Shown here: in pieces, positions 18,045-24,439 of the stretch | Layout of the letters: each line of letters starts with the position of its first letter | Position numbering within the stretch: position 1 is the stretch's first letter | Source of the DNA: Candidatus Amesbacteria bacterium GW2011_GWC1_47_15 | GTDB lineage: Bacteria > Patescibacteriota > Microgenomatia > CAZETR01 > Amesbacteraceae | Direction: 5' to 3' | NCBI GenBank assembly: GCA_001001375.1 | Contig: LCNU01000006.1 | Coordinates: 1 to 38,516, forward strand | Length of the DNA: 38,516 nt | Position numbers and translations under genes: made by a program | The notes under the pieces: generated by a model | Databases searched by the model: none | What the model saw: the letters and a program-made list of their open reading frames with translations, nothing else | Told to the model about the DNA's origin: nothing

Positions 18045-19067
18045 ATGACTGCCCTGCCCAAGCTAGGGATTGATATCGGTACGGCCTCCATTAAGCTGGT
18101 TGAACTTTTCCCTGTGGGAAAAGGTAAGTGGAAATTGGGAGCGATAGGCAGCGAAATCACTCCCCCGGGGGGTGTATTGGGTAACCAGAATAACCTGGGA
18201 GTAATAGCCGCAGCTGTAGGGAAGACAGTAAAAGAATCCGGTGCCAAAAACAGGCGGGTAGCGGCTGCCCTACCCGAAGAACAAGTATCTTCCCATGTGG
18301 TGGAAATTCCCCTGATGAGCGATGAGGAAGTCAAACAAGCGCTGCAGTGGCAGGTGGAACAATACATTCCCATACCGGCCGACAAAGCGGTATGGAGCCA
18401 TGAAATAATCAGAAGGGATGAAGCCGGCGGAGGGATGGAGGTTTTATTGGTTGCGGCAGCCAAAAACCTGGTTGATTCCTTTGTAAGGGTGTTTGATATG
18501 GCTGGTTTGGAGGTGGTAGCTTTGGAAACGGAACTAATGGCCACAGCCAGGGCGGTTGTCCCTGCCGATGTCCCGCTGTCGATGATCGTGGATATCGGAG
18601 CCAAAAGCACAGATTTGGGAATTGTCAGAGCGGGACAAATGGTTTTTGCCCGGACTATTCCGACTGCCGGCGAGGCTTTCACCAGGGCGATTGAAGCAGC
18701 TTTGGGGCTGGCTTCGGGGCAGGCTGAAGAATACAAAAGGACTTATGGGTTTGATACACAGAAAATGCAGGGAAAAATCACAGAGGCCATGAAACCGGTG
18801 ATGAATGTAATTACAGCCGAGGTGAGAAAAACCGGTGATTTTTATATGTCCAAACACCGGGGGGAGCAGGTAAAGCTGGTAACCTTATCCGGCGGGGTAG
18901 CGCTGGTTCCGGAAGTAGTGAATGTGCTTTCAGGGCTTTTGGGAATGGAGGTAGCTGTGGGAAACCCCTTTAACAGAATAGAAATGGATAAAAATAAAAC
19001 TTCTCAGCTGTTGGGATTAGGCCCTTTTTATGCTGTAGCTGCCGGCCTGGCGATGAGAACTTCATGA
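18045..19067 (+). CDS. pilM: Type IV pilus assembly protein PilM
   Basis: An actin-like cytoplasmic protein that binds the PilN N-terminus and links the pilus alignment complex to the ATPases. It is 340 residues. It begins LPKLGIDIGTASIKLVEL, the phosphate-1 nucleotide loop of the FtsA/PilM fold. The second phosphate loop is SMIVDIGAKSTDLGIVRAG, and LSGGVALVPEV near residue 283 is the adenosine motif. ALQWQVEQYIPIP is a family signature. A TAAAAT box ends 6 nt before the ATG, so pilM probably has its own leaderless transcript. It overlaps pilN by 4 nt. Confidence 0.95.
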   Translation: MTALPKLGIDIGTASIKLVELFPVGKGKWKLGAIGSEITPPGGVLGNQNNLGVIAAAVGKTVKESGAKNRRVAAALPEEQVSSHVVEIPLMSDEEVKQALQWQVEQYIPIPADKAVWSHEIIRRDEAGGGMEVLLVAAAKNLVDSFVRVFDMAGLEVVALETELMATARAVVPADVPLSMIVDIGAKSTDLGIVRAGQMVFARTIPTAGEAFTRAIEAALGLASGQAEEYKRTYGFDTQKMQGKITEAMKPVMNVITAEVRKTGDFYMSKHRGEQVKLVTLSGGVALVPEVVNVLSGLLGMEVAVGNPFNRIEMDKNKTSQLLGLGPFYAVAAGLAMRTS

Positions 19068-19582
19068 GTACTATTAATTTTCTGATCCACCGGAGAGAAG
19101 AGCGAGAAAAGATAGCGGCTATCAGGAGGACAGTGGTAGCAGTTACGACAGCGGTTTTGGTGGCATATGTGGTATTTGCCTGCGGACTTTTAGGGTGGTG
19201 GTGGTATTGGGTAGGAAAGGACCAGAAAACTTCAGCTGAGGTAAGCCAGCTGCTATCCCAGACAGGAAAACTGTCTGAAAATGAAGTGATGATAAGAAAA
19301 CTGGCCCAACGCAGTACTGCGGTAAAAGGATTTTTAACAAACCGCGGGCGGGTGTCCGAGAGGGCGAAATATCTGATCCAGCCAGGCGTGCAGATAGTCA
19401 GGTGGAACTATACAGGTACAGAGAAGGAAGAAGTGGAAATATCCGTGGAAAATCCAGCCGATATCGACCTTTTTGTTCGGAAAGCGTCAGAGGGGAGAAA
19501 AGGATCTTATATGGATAAGATAATCTGGGATAAAGAAAAAGGGTGGAGCGCGGTCATAGTGTTAGCTGACGGTGCCAAATGA
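19064..19582 (+). CDS. pilN: Type IV pilus alignment protein PilN
   Basis: A bitopic membrane protein. The short cytoplasmic tail starts MSTINFLIHRREEREK, near the INL motif that inserts into PilM. The membrane helix is about residues 25-52 (VVAVTTAVLVAYVVFACGLLGWWWYWVG), followed by an extracellular coiled coil and a small alpha-beta domain. It is 172 residues, near the family length. It is identified mainly by position between pilM and pilO and by topology; sequence conservation is low. Confidence 0.82.
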   Translation: MSTINFLIHRREEREKIAAIRRTVVAVTTAVLVAYVVFACGLLGWWWYWVGKDQKTSAEVSQLLSQTGKLSENEVMIRKLAQRSTAVKGFLTNRGRVSERAKYLIQPGVQIVRWNYTGTEKEEVEISVENPADIDLFVRKASEGRKGSYMDKIIWDKEKGWSAVIVLADGAK

Positions 19583-19586
19583 TTTT

Positions 19587-20288
19587 ATGAACGATATTGC
19601 CTGGAGAAAATGGACATGGGTAATATATCCGCTGTTTGCCGGCTTGGTTATTCTTTCGAGCGTTAAATATTTAACAGGCAGCGGACAGGGTAATTTGTCA
19701 CAATTGTTTGAAAGACAGAAAAAGGTAGAATCCCAGTCGGATAAAGCGACCCGGCTGAGAGCCAAGCTAGCCCAGTTGAAGGAACTGGATACGAACCTGG
19801 CTATTGAAGATTTGAGTCTGATGGTGAAGGCTGTGCCCCCGGCGAAGAGAGCCTGGCTGACCGGATCCGAGCTTTCCACGGCCGGCCTGGAATTGGGCAT
19901 CGATCTTGAGGAGTATAAAGGCGAAGGAGGTGAAGTGAAAGAGGCTAGCGAGTCAGCTAAAAACAATTTCGCTGACAAGGACATGGTGCTGCAAGCCGCA
20001 TTTACGGTGAACGATATCAGCCAACTGGCTCAACTTCTGGAAAAGCTGGAAACAAAAATGCCGCTTATGAAAATCAGGACAGTCGATTTTGGCCGGGGAG
20101 GGGCGGAGATAAAAGTGGAGGGGGCCTGGGCGCCGTGGTCCAAAATACCCGCAGAATCCGAACTATTAACCTTGCCGGAATATAAATCAACGGTCAGCGA
20201 GATGAGGAGTATTTTGAGGCTGTTTTCTTCCCTACCGGAGACAGTTCCCTACAGCGGGGAGAGTCAGGACATTACGAATCCTTTTTAA
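19587..20288 (+). CDS. pilO: Type IV pilus alignment protein PilO
   Basis: A bitopic membrane protein of 233 residues from the ATG at 19587, 4 nt after the pilN stop; a GTG at 19572 is a less likely start. The membrane helix WTWVIYPLFAGLVILSSVKYL lies near the N-terminus. A coiled coil follows (LFERQKKVESQSDKATRLRAKLAQLKEL), then a ferredoxin-like domain ending IKVEGAWAPW. It pairs with PilN. It is the last gene of the pilus locus. Its 3' end overlaps the 3' end of the convergent khpA by 17 nt. No secretin PilQ or PilP is present, consistent with a cell lacking an outer membrane. Confidence 0.82.
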   Translation: MNDIAWRKWTWVIYPLFAGLVILSSVKYLTGSGQGNLSQLFERQKKVESQSDKATRLRAKLAQLKELDTNLAIEDLSLMVKAVPPAKRAWLTGSELSTAGLELGIDLEEYKGEGGEVKEASESAKNNFADKDMVLQAAFTVNDISQLAQLLEKLETKMPLMKIRTVDFGRGGAEIKVEGAWAPWSKIPAESELLTLPEYKSTVSEMRSILRLFSSLPETVPYSGESQDITNPF

Positions 20289-20529
20289 CTTCCGGGCCGG
20301 GAGCGGGAGGAGTATCAAGGATCAGGTTTACGGGAGGCTGGCGGTGCAGGGTATTATATGTGCGTAGGAGTGTACGGAGGGCGGATATCATATTTCCGTG
20401 TTTGCCGATAATCCTGCCCACATCTTCGGGTGCTACCTTAAGAGTAAAAGTCCCGGCAGAGGATAAAATTTCCAGATCCTTAGGAACTGAAAGCAGCGGT
20501 GTAATCAGGAATTTGAGATATTCTTCCAT
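20272..20529 (-). CDS. khpA: KH-domain RNA-binding protein KhpA
   Basis: A small RNA-binding protein with a single KH domain. The start is set at the ATG of MEEYLKFLITPLLSVPKDLEI, the standard KhpA/YlqC N-terminus, 8 nt after the rpsP stop; the open frame extends further upstream inside rpsP. The RNA-binding GxxG loop is visible as GRIIGKHGNMISALRTLLRTY. An acidic and Pro-rich tail follows. The rpsP-khpA order is conserved in many bacteria (rpsP-ylqC-rimM-trmD), although rimM and trmD are absent here. Confidence 0.92.
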   Translation of the reverse strand: MEEYLKFLITPLLSVPKDLEILSSAGTFTLKVAPEDVGRIIGKHGNMISALRTLLRTYNTLHRQPPVNLILDTPPAPGPEVKKDS

Positions 20530-20537
20530 AGACAGGG

Positions 20538-20762
20538 TCAGTGTATTTTTAGAAGTCGGCGGATTTTTTCCGTCGGCTGGGCACCGAGAGAAATCCACCT
20601 TTTAACTTCCGACTCGTCTACTACCAGTTCTTTAGTCCGCGGACGATAGAAGCCCAGATGGTCTATCCAGCGGCCGGTAATTTTGGAATTTTCTTCAGCC
20701 ACGACAATCCGATATTGGATATCTCCTTTTTTTCCGTGGGGAGCAAGCTTGATTTTAAGCAT
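20538..20762 (-). CDS. rpsP: Ribosomal protein bS16
   Basis: A small-subunit protein of 74 residues. It has the family start LKIKLAPHGKKGDIQYRIVVAE and the core GRWIDHLGFYRPRTKELVV, then KRWISLGAQPTEKIRRLL. An extended -10, TGATATAAT, ends 6 nt before the ATG, so the transcript should begin at the start codon. It heads a two-gene unit with khpA. Confidence 0.95.
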   Translation of the reverse strand: MLKIKLAPHGKKGDIQYRIVVAEENSKITGRWIDHLGFYRPRTKELVVDESEVKRWISLGAQPTEKIRRLLKIH

Positions 20763-20768
20763 GCGAAG

Positions 20769-20777
20769 ATTATATCA
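20769..20777 (-). promoter_or_regulatory. Extended -10 promoter of rpsP
   Basis: TGATATAAT on the minus strand, 6 nt from the rpsP ATG, preceded by a T8 run. No good -35 is seen, which fits an extended -10 promoter. Confidence 0.6.
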
Positions 20778-20802
20778 AAAAAAGGGTTCCAAGGTAACAG
20801 CA

Positions 20803-21468
20803 CTATTCGGGAAACAAACTTTTGAGGGCGGCGCGGGCGGCATCCGTCTCTGCCCGCTGTTTGGATGATCCGGTACCCATAGCGGCTTCACGACCATTTA
20901 TGGCCACAGCCAAGGTAAATTTTTTGGCATGATCGGGACCTGTCGAAGAAACTGTCCGGTATGACGGTGTACCCCAACCCAGACTTTGGGATTTTTCCTG
21001 CAGCTGGCTTTTGGGATCTTTGATTTCATAGTGACTGGTGAGTTCGGAATCCGGGAACACATCAGTCAAATAGGTGTAACAAGCTGTGATTCCGGAATCC
21101 TGGAACAGCGCACCTACGACAGCTTCGAAGGTATTGGCCAAAAGACCCGGATTTAATCTACCTCCGGAATCTTCCTCGCCCCGGCTTAAGAGAAGTTTGG
21201 CTGAAAGATCCAACTGAGTTGCCTTGGCAGCCAGTGTGGAAGTTTGGACAAGATATGAGCGCCTGGCGGTCAACTCCCCTTCCGGGACATGCGGAAATAA
21301 TTTAAATAACCGGTCAGAGATAATCAGTGACAAGACTGAATCGCCCAGAAATTCGAGGCGTTCATTGGAAACGGTACCGGGATGCTCGTTGCAGTATGAA
21401 CGGTGAATAAGCGCAGAATTGAGAATGGCAGGATTTTGGAAATACAGCTCCAGAGGCTTAACAGTCAT
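20803..21468 (-). CDS. rnc: Ribonuclease III
   Basis: A double-stranded RNA endonuclease for rRNA and mRNA processing, 221 residues. The signature NERLEFLGDSVLSL (35-48) holds Glu36, Glu39 and Asp43. In the second metal-binding segment LLANTFEAVVGALF, Glu115 is kept, but the position of E. coli Asp114 is Asn112. The C-terminal dsRNA-binding domain starts at DPKSQLQEKSQSLG and ends GTGSSKQRAETDAARAAL. It follows the ACP-like gene by 2 nt, keeping the common acpP-rnc order. Confidence 0.95.
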   Translation of the reverse strand: MTVKPLELYFQNPAILNSALIHRSYCNEHPGTVSNERLEFLGDSVLSLIISDRLFKLFPHVPEGELTARRSYLVQTSTLAAKATQLDLSAKLLLSRGEEDSGGRLNPGLLANTFEAVVGALFQDSGITACYTYLTDVFPDSELTSHYEIKDPKSQLQEKSQSLGWGTPSYRTVSSTGPDHAKKFTLAVAINGREAAMGTGSSKQRAETDAARAALKSLFPE

Positions 21469-21470
21469 AT

Positions 21471-21728
21471 TTACTCGTCCAACGAATCCTGAACCGGTTC
21501 GGGATCAAGAGCAAGGAAAAGGTCGTCTATTGTCCTGATTTCCCCCAATTTATCCTCAGACAGAGTGAAATTCAGTGCATCCTGCATCCGGGTCAAAAGA
21601 TCCGCTACTTCGTCCGCATTCAGCTTAAGGTCTGAATAAAAACCAGTATCCGAAGAAATATCCGCCGCAGGCAGATGATATTCATTGGCCAGAAACTCGA
21701 GGATGGCAATTTTAAGATTGGGATTCAC
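21471..21728 (-). CDS. Acyl-carrier-protein-like protein without the carrier serine
   Basis: An 85-residue acidic helical protein. The layout KIAILEFLANEYHLPAADIS, DTGFYSDLKLNADEVADLL, MQDALNFTLSED follows the four-helix acyl carrier protein fold and length. The phosphopantetheine attachment site, normally D-S-L after the first loop, reads N-A-D (residues 37-39), so Ala38 replaces the serine. It cannot carry a 4'-phosphopantetheine arm at that position. Location next to rnc matches acpP in many bacteria. Likely an ACP relic kept for a protein-binding role; the fold call is good and the role unknown. Confidence 0.75.
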   Translation of the reverse strand: MNPNLKIAILEFLANEYHLPAADISSDTGFYSDLKLNADEVADLLTRMQDALNFTLSEDKLGEIRTIDDLFLALDPEPVQDSLDE

Positions 21729-21729
21729 T

Positions 21730-22092
21730 TTAGGCCTGATCCAAGTAATTAAGCTTGACGAGCTTGCCTAAGCTTCCGTTGATGAAAGCCGGTGACCCGG
21801 AACCACCGTATTTTTTGGCCAATTCGACAGCTTCGTCAATAATAACCTTAAAGGGTGCCTTTTTGTCAATGGTAAGTTCATACACTGCCAGGCGGAGAAT
21901 GGCTAAATCGACAGGGTTAAGCTTTTCCAGAGGCCATTCCGGTGCGGAGTTGACTATCTGGGGGTCAATCCGATCCAGACATTTCCAGATATGGCGGACT
22001 ACCGGATCCGGTTTTTTTTGAAATGACGAGGAAAACAAATGCTGAATAATTTTTGACCGGTGTAAATGCCGTGGATCTGAGGAGGTTTTCAT
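21730..22092 (-). CDS. nusB: Transcription antitermination factor NusB
   Basis: An RNA-binding helical protein that pairs with S10 (NusE) in rRNA antitermination, 120 residues. The C-terminal half is diagnostic: LNPVDLAILRLAVYELTIDKKAPFKVIIDEAVELAKKYGGSGSPAFINGSLGKL. The N-terminal half is short and basic (RHLHRSKIIQHLFSSSF). It lies between rpmF and the ACP-like gene in a continuous minus-strand operon. Confidence 0.94.
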   Translation of the reverse strand: MKTSSDPRHLHRSKIIQHLFSSSFQKKPDPVVRHIWKCLDRIDPQIVNSAPEWPLEKLNPVDLAILRLAVYELTIDKKAPFKVIIDEAVELAKKYGGSGSPAFINGSLGKLVKLNYLDQA

Positions 22093-22112
22093 TTACCGTC
22101 TATGCTGAGGCT

Positions 22113-22289
22113 TTATGGATTGGTAACTTTGCGGCCGTTGTAATAGCCGCAGTGCTGACACGCACGGTGCGGACGGGTGAGCTGTCGGCAGTTGGTACAT
22201 GGAGCGAGAGCGGGAATTTTGAGTTTAATTGCGGCACGGCGTTTGCCCTGGCGGCGGCTGGAATGGCGGCGTTTCGGTAGCGGGGTCAT
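22113..22289 (-). CDS. rpmF: Ribosomal protein bL32
   Basis: A 58-residue protein read directly from the minus strand. It starts MTPLPKRRHSSRRQGKRRAA, close to the family start MAVPKRR.S. A four-Cys zinc site follows: Cys31, Cys34, Cys44 and Cys47 in CTNC and CQHC, then GYYNGRKVTNP at the end. It starts 2 nt after the recG stop and ends 20 nt before nusB. Confidence 0.93.
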   Translation of the reverse strand: MTPLPKRRHSSRRQGKRRAAIKLKIPALAPCTNCRQLTRPHRACQHCGYYNGRKVTNP

Positions 22290-22291
22290 AT

Positions 22292-24289
22292 TTAATTGGG
22301 TTGGATGAGGGCAATTTTATCTTCTTTGAGCAGGGAGCGCAACAGCGGATATTCTCCCAGTCGGGGCAGTAAATTCCGGGCGCAGTTTCTGGACTTTTCG
22401 ATCAGTTCCAAATCACCGTAGTCCGCTACTTTTAAATCAGGCAGACCGTGCTGGGCTGTGCCGTACAGTTCACCCGGACCGCGAAGTTTCAGGTCCAGCT
22501 CTGCTAGTTTTAAACCTGAGTTGTACTGTTCCATAGCCTTGAGGCGGGATGTGGGCTTGTCCGTAAACAATAGACAATATGATTGGATATCTCCCCTGCC
22601 CACCCTGCCCCGGAGCTGATGGAGTTGCGCCAGACCGAACCGATCCGCCGCTTCCACCAGCATAATGTTGGCCGCGGGGATATCCAAACCTACCTCTACC
22701 ACCGGAGTGGTGACCAGAATCCGGTACTCCCCTGCCCTGAATTTTTCCATTACCTTCTCTTTTTCCCCGGATTTCAACCTGCCATGCAGTAGGCCTGTGG
22801 GAAATTCAGGGAACACCAGCTTGAGCCGGTCAAACTCTACAGTTGCTGCCCTGACAGAAGTCAGAGTTTCGCTTTCCTCGATAAAAGGACAGACGACAAA
22901 CAGCTGTGATTGACCTGATGCGAGTTGGGAAGCGATCCATGAATAAGATGCCGGGCGTTTGAAATCCGGGACGACCCACGTTTTGACGGGAATCCGGCCC
23001 GGCGGAAGTTCATCGATAACTGACAAATCCAGATCCCCGTATAATGTCAACGCGACCGTCCTGGGGATGGGTGTGGCGGTCATGGTCAGGATATGAGGAG
23101 AGGCGCCTTTGAGGGCAAGAGCGGCCCTCTGGGCGACACCGAAACGGTGCTGTTCATCTATTACTACCAGCCCAACCCGGTCCAATTTCACAGACTTGCT
23201 TATGAGGGCATGAGTGCCGACAATTATGTCTAATGACGTATGTCTGTTGTCTATTTTTTTCGAACCGGTGATAAGGCCGATTTTGAGATCAAAAGGTCGA
23301 AACAGGGAGACCAGGGTTTGATGGTGCTGGTGGGCTAGAATCTGTGTAGGAGCCATAAAAAGTGTCCGGAAACCGTTTTGTGAAGCGATAAAGGCCGCAA
23401 AAGCGGCGACAACAGTTTTGCCGCTGCCCACATCGCCTTCAAGCAATCGGTTTGCAGGAAAAGGACGGGAGAGGTCCGAGATGATTTCATCTACTACATT
23501 GAGCTGGGCAGAAGTCAAGGTATAGGGTAGATAAGTAATAAAACGGTCAAGAAGATTATTGTTTACCCGGAATTTATGGGTCAGCGGAGTGCGCCGCCAA
23601 GAATCCCGGCGAAGCAGGGCGAGCAGCTGCAGCAAAAGCAGTTCATCGAAAGCCAGGCGGTTTCGTGCCGGAGGTACATCAGAATAAGATGCGGGGAAGT
23701 GGGCGCTCCAAAGCGCCTCCTTCCACTTCAGCATACCCGGATCGAAGGGTAGTATTTCAGGGATATCAAGGAATGACAACAGACGAAAGATTTTGGATCG
23801 CAGCCATTTGGATGAAACACCGGCAGTCTCGGGGTAGACAGGTATAAGGCGGGCGGTATGGATTAATTTACTGCCTACATTGCCTTCATTTATCAATTCA
23901 TATTCGGGGGAAATGAGGGCTGGTTTGCGGTCAAAAAAATCTACTTTACCGTAAAGAGCTACAGGAGACGATTTTCTGATGGTCCGGGAAAGAAACGGCT
24001 GATTAAACCAGATAACCTGCAGACTGCCTGAAGCATCCGAAAAGACGGACTTTTGAAGTATTTTCCCGTGGCGGGTATAGGCGTTTTTTACAGTGTCCAG
24101 TCGGCCGATGAGGGTGACAGTTTCTCCAGCCTGGGCAGAAGAGGCAGCGACTATCCTGCTACGGTCCTCGTAGCGGAAGGGCAAATGATAAAGCAGGTCA
24201 AAAATACTGTGAATGCGAAGTTTTTTGAGCCTGGACGCGGAGCTTTCGCCTATTCCCGGAAGACGGGTGACCGGCAATGTCAGATCCAT
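22292..24289 (-). CDS. recG: ATP-dependent DNA helicase RecG
   Basis: A branch-migration helicase acting on stalled forks and Holliday junctions. 665 residues from the ATG at 24289 (MDLTLPVTRLPGIGESSASRLKKL); the frame also extends 18 codons upstream into the small membrane-peptide gene. The wedge OB domain contains ETVTLIGRLDTV. Helicase motifs: Walker A GDVGSGKTVVAA, DEQH box VVIDEQHRFG, MTATPIPRT, GLLHGRLKSGEKEKVMEKF, TPVVEVGLDIP, and QLRGRVGRG (motif VI). The last part KVADYGDLELI is the RecG C-terminal region. It starts 4 nt after the upstream small gene. Confidence 0.96.
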   Translation of the reverse strand: MDLTLPVTRLPGIGESSASRLKKLRIHSIFDLLYHLPFRYEDRSRIVAASSAQAGETVTLIGRLDTVKNAYTRHGKILQKSVFSDASGSLQVIWFNQPFLSRTIRKSSPVALYGKVDFFDRKPALISPEYELINEGNVGSKLIHTARLIPVYPETAGVSSKWLRSKIFRLLSFLDIPEILPFDPGMLKWKEALWSAHFPASYSDVPPARNRLAFDELLLLQLLALLRRDSWRRTPLTHKFRVNNNLLDRFITYLPYTLTSAQLNVVDEIISDLSRPFPANRLLEGDVGSGKTVVAAFAAFIASQNGFRTLFMAPTQILAHQHHQTLVSLFRPFDLKIGLITGSKKIDNRHTSLDIIVGTHALISKSVKLDRVGLVVIDEQHRFGVAQRAALALKGASPHILTMTATPIPRTVALTLYGDLDLSVIDELPPGRIPVKTWVVPDFKRPASYSWIASQLASGQSQLFVVCPFIEESETLTSVRAATVEFDRLKLVFPEFPTGLLHGRLKSGEKEKVMEKFRAGEYRILVTTPVVEVGLDIPAANIMLVEAADRFGLAQLHQLRGRVGRGDIQSYCLLFTDKPTSRLKAMEQYNSGLKLAELDLKLRGPGELYGTAQHGLPDLKVADYGDLELIEKSRNCARNLLPRLGEYPLLRSLLKEDKIALIQPN

Positions 24290-24293
24290 GTAT

Positions 24294-24401
24294 TTAGCGG
24301 TACAGAGTAAGGTAAGGAAGAATTGAACCTGCCAACAGTGCAAGGCTGGCGATAACTATAATTATCGAGGCTATTTTTTTGCGTCGTTTGGTAAGGCTCA
24401 T
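24294..24401 (-). CDS. 35-residue single-pass membrane peptide upstream of recG
   Basis: An open frame from the ATG at 24401 to the TAA at 24294 reads a basic start MSLTKRRKKI, a hydrophobic helix IASIIIVIASLALLAGSILPY and a short tail LTLYR. It follows the positive-inside rule (basic N-terminus inside). It ends 4 nt before the recG start and is the first gene after the divergent gap to the penicillin-binding protein. Coding is supported by the clean basic-hydrophobic pattern and tight spacing. Function unknown. Confidence 0.6.
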   Translation of the reverse strand: MSLTKRRKKIASIIIVIASLALLAGSILPYLTLYR

Positions 24402-24439
24402 ATTTGTTTATTGGAGTGACTTACTTTATTATATAACAG

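Noticed and set aside
22053-22280. Plus-strand 75-codon open frame over rpmF
   Set aside because: It is the antisense shadow of bL32, which has a four-Cys zinc site and the family N-terminus on the minus strand.
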